Assembly (NCBI RefSeq): GCF_034702125.1
Contig: NC_085857.1
Span: 55,992,714-56,056,713 of the forward strand
Length of the DNA stretch: 64,000 nucleotides
DNA from: Engraulis encrasicolus
Lineage: Eukaryota > Chordata > Actinopteri > Clupeiformes > Engraulidae
Direction: 5' to 3'
Both the position numbers and the translations under genes were made by a program. Below the pieces are notes generated by a model that worked only from the letters and a program-made list of their open reading frames with translations, was not told where the DNA came from and ran no database searches. Positions within the stretch are counted from its first letter, which is position 1; each line of letters starts with the position of its first letter. Shown here one piece after another: positions 35,246 through 47,034 of the stretch.

Positions 35246-36204
35246 GGCTATCATATCAGAATTAACTTTTTTTTCTTTTCTTTTTTTTTAAAGAAAAACC
35301 CTCGCACAAATCCTCAACCCTTCATCTTAAAGCAGGCACACTAGTTGTTTGTCCCACATTATTCACTTTCTCGTACAGAAAGCCAAGTCAGATCACTAAA
35401 TTTTGTGAGTCCTACAGAATAGGAGTAGGCAACACTTAACTGCACTAAAAAATGGTTGCAGGGACACTGGACAATAAAGAAGATAAACATTATAACAGCA
35501 GGCTACACAGAGTTGTAAAGTTAATGTAGAAATAAATCCTTGTTGTAAGTACAGTAAACACTAGTAGTATGACATTACATATTTGTTGCAACACTTATTC
35601 CACTGAAAGACCTACCTAATTTTTAACCAACAGCTCAGAAACAGCTGATCGCAAGGTAGGTACGTGTCCCTACACTGACTGTAGACCAGCTGCAGTGTGA
35701 GTGTTGGTAGGAAACTGGCTGCAGCGCGTTCTTTTGAAACATCTAATACTTTTGGCAGTAAGTAAATTAACAGGTTTAAAGTAGGTCAACTTACTTTGCT
35801 CACCTAATACGAACACACACAGAAGAGGTCTGGGGCACACACTCCAAACTGTCCCAAACAGTACACTCTGGTACAGATCATTTTCTCATGTTCAGCAAAA
35901 CATTACAGAAGTCGCATTACTGATGACATCGCATGGCGACAACAACGCCAAAATAAAAGCCCTCCTTTTGGTAGCCTGTGTGCCCCACTGCCTGGCTGAT
36001 TGCATTGTGAGGCGTGTGCGTGTATGGGTGTGTCCCATAAATGCTTTTCACAACACATATCCTTCCCTGCATATTTTTCCCCATTTCTATTGGATTTAGG
36101 ACTAAAATATGTTTTCACACATTTATCCATACATTCTAAGATTTCTTATCGAAATGATTAACGGTTCACAGCTAGACAAGAGACCGAACTGGGAACATGG
36201 AATA
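35246..36204. other. No gene seen
   Basis: Non-repetitive sequence between the zinc-finger gene and H2B. The missing 5' exon of the zinc-finger gene could be here, but no convincing coding block with a donor was found. Confidence 0.4.
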
Positions 36205-36214
36205 TTCTCTCTCG
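36205..36214 (-). promoter_or_regulatory. Histone downstream element-like purine tract
   Basis: On the H2B strand this reads CGAGAGAGAA, 14 nt past the stem-loop, the place where U7 snRNA pairs with a purine-rich element during histone pre-mRNA cleavage. Confidence 0.45.
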
Positions 36215-36227
36215 CAAACAAGTGGGT

Positions 36228-36243
36228 GGCTCTTAAAAGAGCC
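36228..36243 (-). terminator. Histone mRNA 3' stem-loop
   Basis: On the minus strand the sequence is GGCTCTTTTAAGAGCC, the canonical 6-bp stem and 4-nt loop bound by SLBP, 29 nt after the H2B stop. It marks a replication-dependent, non-polyadenylated histone mRNA. Confidence 0.95.
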
Positions 36244-36272
36244 GTTGGGTTTGAGCGGGCTGCGCTGACAGC

Positions 36273-36647
36273 CTACTTGGCGCTGGTGTACTTAGTCACG
36301 GCCTTGGTGCCCTCGGACACGGCGTGCTTGGCCAGCTCACCGGGCAGAAGCAGACGCACTGCGGTCTGGATCTCCCGGGAGGAGACGGTGCGGCGCTTGT
36401 TGTAGTGGGCCAGGCGGGAAGACTCGGCCGCGATACGCTCAAAGATGTCGTTCACGAAGGAGTTCATGATGCCCATCGCCTTGGAGGAGATGCCGGTGTC
36501 GGGGTGAACCTGCTTCAGGACCTTGTGGACGTAGATGGCGAAACTCTCCCTCCTAGTCCTCCTGCGCTTCTTCCCGGCCTTACCCGCCGGCTTGGCAACG
36601 GACTTCTTGGCTCCCTTCTTGGGTGCAGACTTCGCTGGCTCAGGCAT
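36273..36647 (-). CDS. Histone H2B (replication-dependent type, divergent N-terminal part)
   Basis: Core nucleosomal histone that pairs with H2A. Single exon, 124 residues, starts [15 protein letters not shown]. The histone fold is complete: [40 protein letters not shown], and [20 protein letters not shown] with the C-terminal ubiquitin-acceptor Lys of AVTKYTSAK. Compared with canonical vertebrate H2B it has unusual residues: [14 protein letters not shown] in place of the usual KRxRKESYxxYVY, AAESS for AGEAS, and KRRTVSS for KRSTITS. A stem-loop and purine element follow the stop. No H2A, H3, H4 or H1 gene is seen nearby, so the gene stands alone in this window. Confidence 0.97.
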   Translation of the reverse strand: MPEPAKSAPKKGAKKSVAKPAGKAGKKRRRTRRESFAIYVHKVLKQVHPDTGISSKAMGIMNSFVNDIFERIAAESSRLAHYNKRRTVSSREIQTAVRLLLPGELAKHAVSEGTKAVTKYTSAK

Positions 36648-36659
36648 GATGATAACTTT

Positions 36660-37360
36660 CTAACTTTAGTGCAACACGGATGAAAAAGTAGAACGCTGAA
36701 TGACTGACCCACTGCAAGTTCATCAGTTCATAAGGACGTGTAGCGGACCTGTTTGAGAACTCCACCAACGGCTTTTTGGTTCAAGTGAATGGCGCGGACC
36801 TGATTGACACCATGGATATATTTTTAGGCGGTCAATCTAAAAGCAGCTGCTAGTTTCTTGCGGATTTGTAAAAATTTTCTACATATAGAAATTGTTAAAC
36901 GAATATCATTTTACTTAGCTTATTTAGAATCTGTGTAGGTTAGCAACGGGTGCAATTGCTCACGTGTGTGAATAACTGATTTAAAATGTCTTTCAGTCTT
37001 AAAACCATAATGTGAAATATATTTTCTCACTTTGTTTGATCATTCATAATTCACTCATAAATCGTGAAGTTGTCCTATGGCTAAGTAAATAAAGAATCTT
37101 GTATTAGATGGTTAATTAATTACCTCAAGGTTAATTTAACCTACTACTAAGCCAGGATTTTGGCATAGGCCTACTCTTCTGAAGTTTGAAGAAGCAAATC
37201 GATAACATTAAGTGAGCCACAGAAACCCCCAGCTTCACATAACTAATCTTTAATTTAAAGAGAGAGAGAAAAAAACACAATTCCACAACTAACTGGACTG
37301 GACTTTTTTTTTTAAATCACCACTAGAAAGACACAGGGAAACAAGAAAAAAAGGAAAACA
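36660..37360. other. No gene seen; H2B promoter region at its left edge
   Basis: Directly upstream of H2B (minus strand) are TTATGAAC near 36725-36732 and TAAAAATATA near 36816-36825, the only TATA-like options. CAATCA occurs near 36800. I could not choose a start site. The rest is AT-rich without features. Confidence 0.4.
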
Positions 37361-37366
37361 TTTATT
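37361..37366 (-). terminator. Polyadenylation signal of NDUFA13
   Basis: AATAAA on the minus strand, about 170 nt after the NDUFA13 stop codon. Confidence 0.7.
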
Positions 37367-37537
37367 GTTTTAATAGTTTAAACATTTACATCAGTATATA
37401 GACATTATAGCCTGTGTCCCCTCTTGGCTGGCGGCTGGTTGGAGCTTCACAGACGGCCGACGGTCGAGGGTTCAGGCAGCGGAACGATGGTGGTCCAGGT
37501 CACGAGTGTGTGTGAGCGCACGTGTGTGTGTGTGTGT

Positions 37538-40500
37538 TTACATGTACTTGAGGAAGCCGAACGCGCTGCGGATGAGCTCCTCGCGAGGACGAAGGTTGAA
37601 AAGCTCCTCATTGGTGGGACTCACCCAGCGCTCTGTGTGGAACACGCTCTCACCCACCTGGAAAACAAACAAACAAACACACACACGCATGTAAATAAAA
37701 TGGGCTCTGGGCTAAGGGGTTAAATAAGTAGCACTCTTGGGGGTTAGGAGGAGAGGAGAAGAGATAGGAAGAGAGGAGACAAGCGGAGATAGGAAGAGAA
37801 GAGAGGATAGAGGAGGGGAGGAGAGGAGACAAGAGGAGATGGGAAGAGAGGAGAAGAAAGAGCAGAGGAGAAGAAAAGATGGGACAGGAAGGGAGGAGAT
37901 AGGAAAGTGAAGTGAAAGAGGAAGCAGTCAAGTGAAGGAGTCGTGTGACAGAGTGCTCTGTCTAGCTCCTCCGTACAGCACCTTGTTAATTGTCACTGGT
38001 CACTGGAACAGGGGTGCACACTAGGGTTTAATATTTTTCCCGAAAATGGCATGAATCAAATCCCGGGATAGGACGACCCATTTCCCGGGAATCCCGGGAA
38101 ATCCCGGGGTTTTTTTTTTTTTCTCCCATTTTTTGATCTAGTCATGTAGGGGCTATAATTCAACTGTTCCTCCCATACTGGTAATTTGTATCAAGTTGTT
38201 ACTGTTTGTATCATTATTGGGAGAAAAGAATTAAGATTAAGCTCTACTATCCACCAACACAACAATAATAATGAAGTGTAAGATGATAGCTTGTGCGCAG
38301 CATGCAGCGCTTATCAATGACGGGCGGATTGTTGGTGACGGTGACACCAAGTCGCCTGCCCGTCCCCCAATTCCGCCCGCCTACTTATAGCCTAGTTAAT
38401 TATGTGTCCACTGTTTAATGGTGCGTTCCCCAGGGTTGGGAGATGGGGTGTTTCTGACCTCCTACTTGCTGAAATGCATTGGAACGCCTGTTGAAGTGGA
38501 ATGTTCAAGTCGCGAGCTGGGGCAAAAGCGAAGCAAACCAACTTTGCCCCATTGACTATCGTGATGTCACCACAGCAATGGCAGCGCACAGTATTAGGAA
38601 TAGTTTATGTTGCACATCACCATTCTATGGACAAATAAAGTTGATTCAAACAGGTTAGCAGTTGCAAAACAGCCTATTAACTATTCTAAGGTGTAGTTAT
38701 ATTGACATTGCGTACTTCAAAGACGAAATGCGGCTAAATGAAAATCATGCATGATGTTGTTTACATTGCTGACATCTTTGAGAAGTGGATATGTAGTTCT
38801 TGTCCCTCCATGTTTGTAGTTTGTTCGACTTGCTGGTTGGAACGCTTTCAAGTGGGAGGTAGCTGCCTTCTTGCTGCCTACTAGGAAGCTCCTACCTCTG
38901 GGGAATGCAGCATATGTCAGGAATGGATATCGACATGATACGGAGTTTGTATGCTTAATATTTGAAACGGTGATGACATTTAGTATAAAACCGAGTCAAA
39001 CGGCCATAAACAGCATTGCAATGAAGGGTGTCGTAACGGCAGATGGAACTTTAATTTCACGACGACATTCTGGCTATAAACTCGCCCTGGCCGCTTCCCT
39101 GTTTCACTTTAGGACCAAAAGTAGCCTATTCAACCGTTTCCACAGTTCCTGCATCGGTAAAGCCAGGACTACACGTGTGAACCAAATCAACACAACAGCA
39201 TGAAGGAATAATAAACGGAAATACAGACGTGACCTGAAATCAAGCGGGCGGAATTGGTGCCTTTCGCCGCAGGGACTCACTAGTTTGACGCCGTGTCGCC
39301 CGAGAGGGCTGTTCTTGCGCCTAAACTAGTGAGTCCCTTCGCCAGAGAAGCTAGATTTTGGACATGCTGGACGTTATCGCCAAATTACGATAGAAAGGAC
39401 AACCAATGTTAGCTAATATTGCTCATTACCTCATCTACACAGTTGCCGCTATCCAAAAATATACGAGAGCATAATTAAATAGTATTTGAAAGAGTGATAT
39501 TATCACGTTTTCAGTGAAGTGATCATGAAGTGGGCGGAATTTGGCGACCTTACTATTATAATTCGCTCACACAAAGTGCATTTCGCACTGTCATTGTCCA
39601 ATTTCAGAAAATGCCTCCAGGCAAAACTGGCAGCAGAACCAGACATTGCTGAAAAGGTCCTGTAGCCTACTGCTGCTGCTTAAGTGAGCCTGAAGTGTTA
39701 CCAAAGATTCCCTATTCTAAACCGTCTCTGGTGTCACCGCTGCTAGATTGCACTGTTGCTAGGACAACAAATAGACACGCACTTAATTTTTTTTCCCGGT
39801 TTCCCGTCATGGCTTTCCCGGGAAACGGGAAATTGTTTTGATCAGATTTCCCGGGAATCCCGGGTCCCGGGATTAAACCCTAGAGCACACCTGTATTTAG
39901 CTGACTAGCGGCTGATACCATTCTTTTAACAAGCGCCAGTACATGAGAAGCACACACACACACAGTCACTAACAATAATGAGAAGCACACACACACAGTC
40001 ACTAACAATAACATTCACGGTAAACACAGACTCGTGATCAAACATTAGTATAGAGCTCTTCAGCGTTGACGTCAACTTGTATGCGGCGTTTGGACTACCG
40101 GTTCCCTGGCGATTTTTTACATTGCAAAACGCCATAGAGATTCAGGTTTGGCAAAAATATAAGTTGCACGGCAACAACGAACATTAGCGTGTCCCCGCAT
40201 CCATTTCTCATTAGTGGAACGGATCGTATCATCATGTTGGTGTATTCACATGTTAAATCATGACGATTATAATTCAATATTGCTAACCCCTTTCTGATCA
40301 TTAAAACTTCCGAACTACATACTTTCCTTTGGTTGCCATGGGTACAACCTTCCGCACGTACATGCCGTTAGATACTGGCGCCGTTTCTGTAGTCGCCAAA
40401 AGCTTCCGGGTTTAGCATATGGACGCAACATCGTATTTATGTCGAAGTTTGACACAAAATGATCAACCATGTCATACCTACAGCCTATTTTTAACACCCT

Positions 40501-43500
40501 CGACAGTTTGCGGGGGTTCGCTAAGCGCGTGCTTGCACTCGGAGCTTATTTGAAATTTACCCCTATTCATTCCCAATGGAGGCCGGAAGCCGATAGGAAC
40601 CAGGACGTCGTTAAATGCTAACATGAAAGACTACAATCTACTACATGCTTCCGCTTCCGCTGAAGAACTCTATTTACAAACATTTTTGCGCAATACACGC
40701 GACTTCAAACAAACATTCATTCACGCGAACACAAACTCTGAAACTTTTCCCAGACTTCGGCTACACTCACGTTATAAAGATAAACACTCACCGATTAGCG
40801 CAGGTTAGATCCTGTTTGCTATGAGCCCCCTTTCTTTGTGTTTTGTTAAGTTCTCCATTTTTGCCCAGTAGTTTTAACTCCAGCAGCATTTGTTTGGGGA
40901 AGGTTTGTATGGTGTGCGCGCCGCCATGACAGGCAAACTCGAGCAGTGGGGCTGAGGGCTTGTTCAAGCGCCTCAGCTCGGCGCAATGCAGCGTGGGTAC
41001 GGGGCAAACTATTTTCTATGGGGTTTTTGATGAAATGTTGAAATATTGTGCTTTACATGGGAAACTGTGCAATGATTATGATGCATATGAAGTGTATTAT
41101 TTTGCAACTAATTACTGAATGTAGTAGTAATGTGTTAAAGTGCCTATTAGTGATTATTGAAGTTAAATGTGAAGATAGTATGACCTGTGGGAGGGGTTGA
41201 GCATTTGAAATACTGGGCTGTGATCATTTCTATGGTAGAGAGAGAGAGAGAGTGAGCAGAAGCATTGAGTACCAGCTCAGGTAAACTGTTGTACTTCAGA
41301 TTGTGGCTGTAAGTTGAATTTACCTTTTTGAGACTGAATTACTTTGGACATTATTTTTTGACTATTTTTGATGGACTTGAATAATTATTTTGGACTCTCA
41401 AATTAGTTTATTTTCTTTATTGAATTTTTCTTTTTATTGGCCAACTTTATTTACAAGCCACAATTTCACATTTTTGTCACTTTTTGGATTTTGGGTGCAC
41501 TTCAAATAATAAACACCCTGCACTTAAGTGCTGCTGTGGCGGAGCCAGTCTGTTTTTTCTAAGGAACCCAACCTGAGCCGTGGTACTTTGTGACAAGTCG
41601 TCATCACCATAGTAACGAGTCTCACCTTCCAACCCGGGACGTCCTTCATGATCACCGCCTCCTCCTCTAGATTCTCACGCATCACACGCAAGGACCTGAG
41701 AGAGAGAGAGAGAGAGAGATTAAAAAACACAGATTTCATAATCAATGTCGACGTGTGAATCCATGCGAGCTACCATTGTCTGAAATAAACTGCTGTGTTT
41801 TACTTATTTATTTCCCCCTCTCTTTTATGTTTAAACTCCCGAGCGTCTCAAATCTCTGAAGAACGTGTTTGGACGATTTAAAGAATGTGATTCAGACGGA
41901 CGGACGGACATAACCTCTTGTAGAGATGCAACAGTTCAAAGATCCATGCACAGCTTCAAGGTGCTGGTAAACGCAGGAGTGCTCAATAAATCAAAGGAGA
42001 GAAGCTTACAGCACACTTTCTTCACTGTGTGCATTCCAATATGCACACTCCCGTCCTACACTTGTGCTTGTGGCCTCGCCCCGCCTCCTGGCCCTGCGTT
42101 GTCGAGTAAACAATAAAGTTTCTCAGCTGTCAGCCTAGCCACAACAACTTTTGAGGGTCTGTTTTTCATTCATCATCTCAATTGCAATTTGCAAATGAGA
42201 AAATGACTTTACAAGTGTGCTTTTGCAAGATATTGACTTAATTTTCTGTTGTCAGTGACATCATCATGAGGTCACAAGCAGGCAAGTGAGCAAGGGAGGA
42301 CGGAAGTGTGCGTATTGGAATTCACACTTTATGTTCGCTTATTCAGAGCAACTACATGTGCTGTACGTGCTCATGGAGCATGGCATAATATTGCAAAAAA
42401 TGCAGCCAGTCAAACGTAGATTTCAACGTTGAGGCGCTTGATTAGAGAAAAAAAAAACTTCAATCATGTTATTGTTGAGACACAGTGGCAGCTGGTTAAA
42501 CTGAAACATTCTCCTAAAACTATCCTGGAATTACAGTGAAATTGGATGCCCATCAGCAGTATTATTTACAGTGATGGCAGCTATTAAACATTGAATATTT
42601 TCAGGACTATGACATCTGCGATTTCTCTTTGACCGGAGCGCTTCTTTTTTTCCCCTCTTTTAACTAGGCTACTGTAAAAGCAGACCATCAATTAACAGGT
42701 GAATTTCTAACTGAGCATAGGATACAGATTATTCATACCTTGGGCGTATGTGCAGGCATGCCTCATCCGTCATATTTATACCCGACATAAAAGTTTGTTG
42801 CTCAGCCCAGCCTTGGCGACTGGCCTCGCCAGGTGTGTGTTTTTTTTCAGTATTACCAAATGCCAGATACCAGCTGCCAGCTTTTGACACTTCCATACAA
42901 AGCCAATTACTTTCCATGCCTTCATCGCCTGCGGTCTCTCCGTACAGTAAGAGCACAGAGCACTCGCTCACTCACCTGCGGTCGGACTCTGCCTGCAGGA
43001 GGGGTAAGAGGGCGATACGCGTCTCCAGATCCTCAATGAGCAGCCTCCTAAAACAGAGAGAGAGAGAGAGAGACACTCTTGACTGAGGATGCAAAAGATT
43101 CAACACAGCACATTGGAGACCACAGTCCAGTGCGACAACAAGTCATCTAATCCAATGGAAAGTGAATGGACGTAGCCAGTTGCCGTGCGTGTGTGAATCC
43201 ACCATTACTGCCTTGCACAGGTGCGCAATCAATATGGTTGTAATGCACCTAGGGATGCACCAATACCGATACTGGTATGTGCCGATACTGCTCACTGTAC
43301 TCGTACTCGTCAAGCACTTGCCGATACCAGGAACGATACTGCTATTACACAAAACAATTTAAAATATTGTCACGTTCTGTGGACTTGACAGTATCATGGG
43401 AAAAAATTGCCACCTCATACATTTAAATCTACATGGAAATATCACAGGTGGAAAAAAACATGCCATGCATTTATTTTCATTGTATTTTGGTGGAAAAAGG

Positions 43501-45024
43501 TATCGGTACTCTGTACTCGGTATCGGCAAGTACACACATTAATGTACTCGTACTTGTATCGATTTTCAAAAAAGTGGTATCAGTGCATCCCTAAATGCAC
43601 CGTGTGCTGTGGCATGCTGCATCAGTGTCACTCACAGTCAGTGTCACAAAGAGTTAAATGTGGGATTAGGAAGCAATGCAAATTTCAAATCATGTGTATA
43701 ACCAGCGCAGGACTTGGCAATTTGGTGATTTTGGTGACTATGATGAAAACATACACATACACACAGGTTTGACATTAAAGCTTTGTCTTTTGTCTCTAGA
43801 TGTGGCACTAACCTCCTCTCCCTGTTCCAGGTGGCGATTCTCCAGTACCCGAATATCATGATCCCGATCCCGATGCCGAACATGGTGTAACCTGGAAACC
43901 ACAAACACAATCGTTATAAAACACAACAACTAATCATAATAATCATCATAATAATAATAATAATAATAATGAAATCTGCAAATGAGAAGCACATGCCATC
44001 CTCATCACATCCCAACATTATAATAACCATCATCATCACAACAACGTCACCACATACAATGTAACCATAAGCTATGCATAAAACAAATCACCACAAGCAA
44101 ATGCAATTGCTGTGAACCACATTAGTGTTATTATTACAATTATTATTATGATCATCATCATAATCAGATAGACTATAAATAGATGGCAGATACATCTAAT
44201 GGGGATGTAGGATGAGGAATACCATCTTCATAACATTGGCCCAATATGGTGATAATAACCATGTTCGTATGGTTTGATACCTTAATTCTATTGCTACACA
44301 TTCACTAGACTAGACAGTGTGCGTATGAAGAGTCCCATTCATGCAGGTCGTGATACAGCTGCTGTAACAGCAGGCAGCATATTTAGCTGTAATGAACCGG
44401 ACAACTTATTCCTCAAGCACAACGAAGACGTCCTCCAGTTGCATTCAACAATAGCTTCCTGAATTCACCACAGTTTAGACATTTCCCATGATTGCTGCTC
44501 AATATTGTGTGTCCCCCTACATCAATATTTCCACACATTCAACACAGGATGGTGTTCTGCAATACGTGCAAGTGAGTAAAAACGGAGACTTTGCCAAGAG
44601 AACTTCAGCAACATCGGTGATCTAGTTGGCTAGGTACAGAAAGTCTGACCTCCTGCTCTGCCGGCCGACAAGGTTGACTGTGTGGTCATTACACGAGTGT
44701 TCATAATATTAATATATCGTCCTACATGATAATGAAAATAGTAGGCTATACACAAAGGATCCACGAAACAAATATGAAATGACAAGTTTATAGCAGCTAG
44801 CGTTAGCCCTTTAGCACAAGCCGCCTGTCAAGCGGTGCCCGCAGCCAATAACTGACACGGCTTCGTCATCTTCACATTTCACAAACCGCAGATGGAGACT
44901 TTAAGTCACAGATACACTTATGTGACTCACCGGAGAAGCCCCGGACGGGCAGATTTCTTTTATATTGAATAGGACCATAACCTCCCGGAGGAGGCATGTC
45001 CTGCTTCACCTTGGACGACGCCAT
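37538..45024 (-). CDS. ndufa13: NDUFA13 (GRIM-19), complex I accessory subunit, complete in five exons
   Basis: Accessory subunit of mitochondrial NADH:ubiquinone oxidoreductase, needed for assembly and anchored in the inner membrane by one helix; the mammalian protein also binds STAT3. Coding exons on the minus strand: 45024-44931, 43891-43813, 43047-42976, 41695-41626 and 37657-37538. All introns are GT-AG, phases agree, and the total is 435 nt, or 144 residues, the same as human. Family landmarks: [20 protein letters not shown] at the N-terminus, membrane helix [17 protein letters not shown] (~32-48), [38 protein letters not shown], and [11 protein letters not shown] in the last exon. The ATG context is AAAAATGG. 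Introns 2 and 3 end in CT microsatellites next to the acceptor; introns 2, 3 and 4 carry transposons. No damage seen. Confidence 0.97.
37730..37930. repeat. Purine-rich (GGAGA)n-like tract in NDUFA13 intron 4
   Basis: Degenerate repeats of GAGGAGA/GATAGGAAGA type. The Leu/Ser-rich frame on the opposite strand (37931-37650) is a composition artefact. Confidence 0.8.
38022..39882. mobile_element. 1.86-kb non-autonomous hAT in NDUFA13 intron 4
   Basis: TAGGGTTTAAT at the left and ATTAAACCCTA at the right are inverted termini, backed by subterminal TTCCCGGGAATCCCGGG repeats on both sides. Flanks GTGCACAC (38014-38021) and GAGCACAC (39883-39890) match at 7 of 8 bases, a near-perfect hAT TSD. No transposase homology found inside. 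A 16-bp hairpin lies at 39271-39286/39323-39338. Confidence 0.85.
42010..42340. mobile_element. MITE-like inverted repeat in NDUFA13 intron 3
   Basis: GTGTGCATTCCAATATGCAC at the left and GTGTGCGTATTGGAATTCAC at the right form imperfect inverted ends; further in, GTGCTTGTGGCCTC pairs with GAGGTCACAAGCA. A diverged relative is at about 56520-56770 (shared CATCTTGCAAAAGCGC-like and TTTTCTCATTTGC phrases). Confidence 0.6.
43250..43593. mobile_element. 344-bp hAT MITE in NDUFA13 intron 2, perfect TSD
   Basis: Inverted ends TAGGGATGCACCAATACC and GGTATCAGTGCATCCCTA flanked by AATGCACC on both sides (43242-43249 and 43594-43601). The interior repeats TATCGG/CCGATA motifs. No coding capacity. Confidence 0.9.
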
Positions 45025-45710
45025 TTTTGTCCCAGGATCAACAGTCAACACTCGCCGCTTGTAAGCAGAGGCTGTTGTTGGGGAAATCGACAACAGACCT
45101 TTAGCGCCATCTGGCGACTTGGAAGAAACATTCAGGGGAAAAAAAACTAGTGGACAGACAAGTAGGCCTAGTTCTCATACAGTAATGGGGTCAAGGTGAA
45201 AGTCATGTTTGATGGACATATGTATGTCAAACACACACATAGGCACAGACACACATACACACACACAAGTAGCAAGTCGTAATAATAATTAATGTTCACC
45301 TTATTTATTGTACATTGACTACATTCTTTATAACTACATTAACACCAAGATTCATGGGTCTAAATAAACACATTTGTGTTCTGAAAAAAGTATACATTTT
45401 TGGCCCTAGATTACCACGCCACTTTCCCCGTCTTTCTCTCTCCCCACTCGTTTCCTATCCATCACACACGAACACATTTCTTGTAATGTAATGTATCAGT
45501 ATCTGGTCTAGCATGCCTGGCCCACGGATTAATAGTGGGCCTTACTGCATCAGAGAAATGTGTAGGCCTATATGGATATGGGTCTAATTAGACTCCATAC
45601 AAATGTGCACGTCCATGGGCCTAAATAGACTGCACTTCCAAGATTGTACAGGAAGGCGTTAAGTCCTGCTGGGCATTGCTGCCTGTCGCACCTCCTCCGG
45701 TGCCCATGGG
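45025..45710. other. NDUFA13 upstream region and intergenic sequence
   Basis: The palindrome-like CGCCATCTGGCG lies about 80 bp upstream of the NDUFA13 ATG (45102-45115), with CGCCATTTTTG (YY1-like) across the start codon. Beyond that is intergenic sequence without a gene. Confidence 0.4.
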
Positions 45711-46073
45711 TTAGCTGCTAGGCCGCCCACATTGAGAAACACTAGGGTAGATGGTGGTCTTCCAGCCTGCCTCCCGGCACTCAGCAGTCAGGTCAGAGCA
45801 CTTGGCCTTTTTCCACTCAAAGGCAGCCTCAATCCCTTCCTCCATTGGTACGGTGAGCTCAATGAGGGCTACCGCTCTTGCCTTTGCACACCACCACACC
45901 GCTATGTCTGGCCGGAGAGATGCGGTGGTGATCTCTGTGGGGAACTGAAGCTTCCTGTTCAGATCGACCCTCATTCTCCACTGCTGGCCAGGAGAGAAGG
46001 GCCTTGCTGTTTCTCTTTGCCTGATGCTTCTAATCCCTCCTTCCACAACAAAGATTGTAGGGTCGGTCCTCAA
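45711..46073 (-). pseudogene. Retroelement-derived fragment, endonuclease-like
   Basis: Minus-strand frame of about 120 residues including WRMRVDLNRKLQFP, SLRPDIAVWW and ALIELTVPMEE. The spacing RPD...IELTVP resembles a PD-(D/E)xK nuclease core as found at the C-terminus of some retroelement proteins. The segment stops after WKTTIYP, where relatives would be expected to continue, and lacks any N-terminal domain or visible splice partner. Family assignment is from memory of similar fish sequences and needs a search. Confidence 0.35.
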
Positions 46074-46707
<634 letters not shown>

Positions 46708-46800
46708 CACTGTTTGTTTGCTCTGTGGGGGGTGTCAGCAGGCAGTCAGGGAGGGGGGGGGGCGGCGGCTTTTATGCAAAGAAGACGGACTTTATTGAAA

Positions 46801-46848
46801 TGACGTCACGGAGCTTCGCAGCGAATCGCCAGCGCACGCCTTGATTGG
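46801..46848 (+). promoter_or_regulatory. Candidate promoter: CRE and inverted CCAAT box
   Basis: The perfect CRE TGACGTCA (46801-46808) and ATTGG (46844-46848, CCAAT on the other strand) lie in a CG-rich stretch just before the candidate exon. This pairing is typical of TATA-less promoters. It lies about 1.8 kb from the NDUFA13 start and points away from it. Confidence 0.45.
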
Positions 46849-46849
46849 A

Positions 46850-47034
46850 CGGCGCTGCACCGAAAGGCACGAGATGAGATGTGTGTCTTTTCCCCCCTTC
46901 AGTAGCGTTCGGTAAATTGTTTGAGGTGGAGTTGAGTTGCTAAAAAAGCAAAGCCTCTCCTGCCTTTCTCGCCGTTTGTCCCTTTCGCATATGAACTGGT
47001 GAGCTGCAAAACACCGGGGCATATCTAATCAAAG
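46850..47034 (+). other. Candidate non-coding first exon
   Basis: The sequence ends at a strong donor AATCAAAG|GTAAGG (junction at 47034); an alternative donor CTG|GTGAGC is at 46998. There is no open frame from a good ATG, so it would be 5' UTR. The next plus-strand coding exon found is at 61497, so this may be exon 1 of that gene; the start site is unknown. Confidence 0.4.

Noticed and set aside
36324..36683. Plus-strand 119-residue frame
   Set aside because: Antisense shadow of the H2B gene.
37650..37931. Minus-strand Leu/Ser-rich frame next to NDUFA13 exon 5
   Set aside because: Arises from a (GGAGA)n-like tract in the intron.
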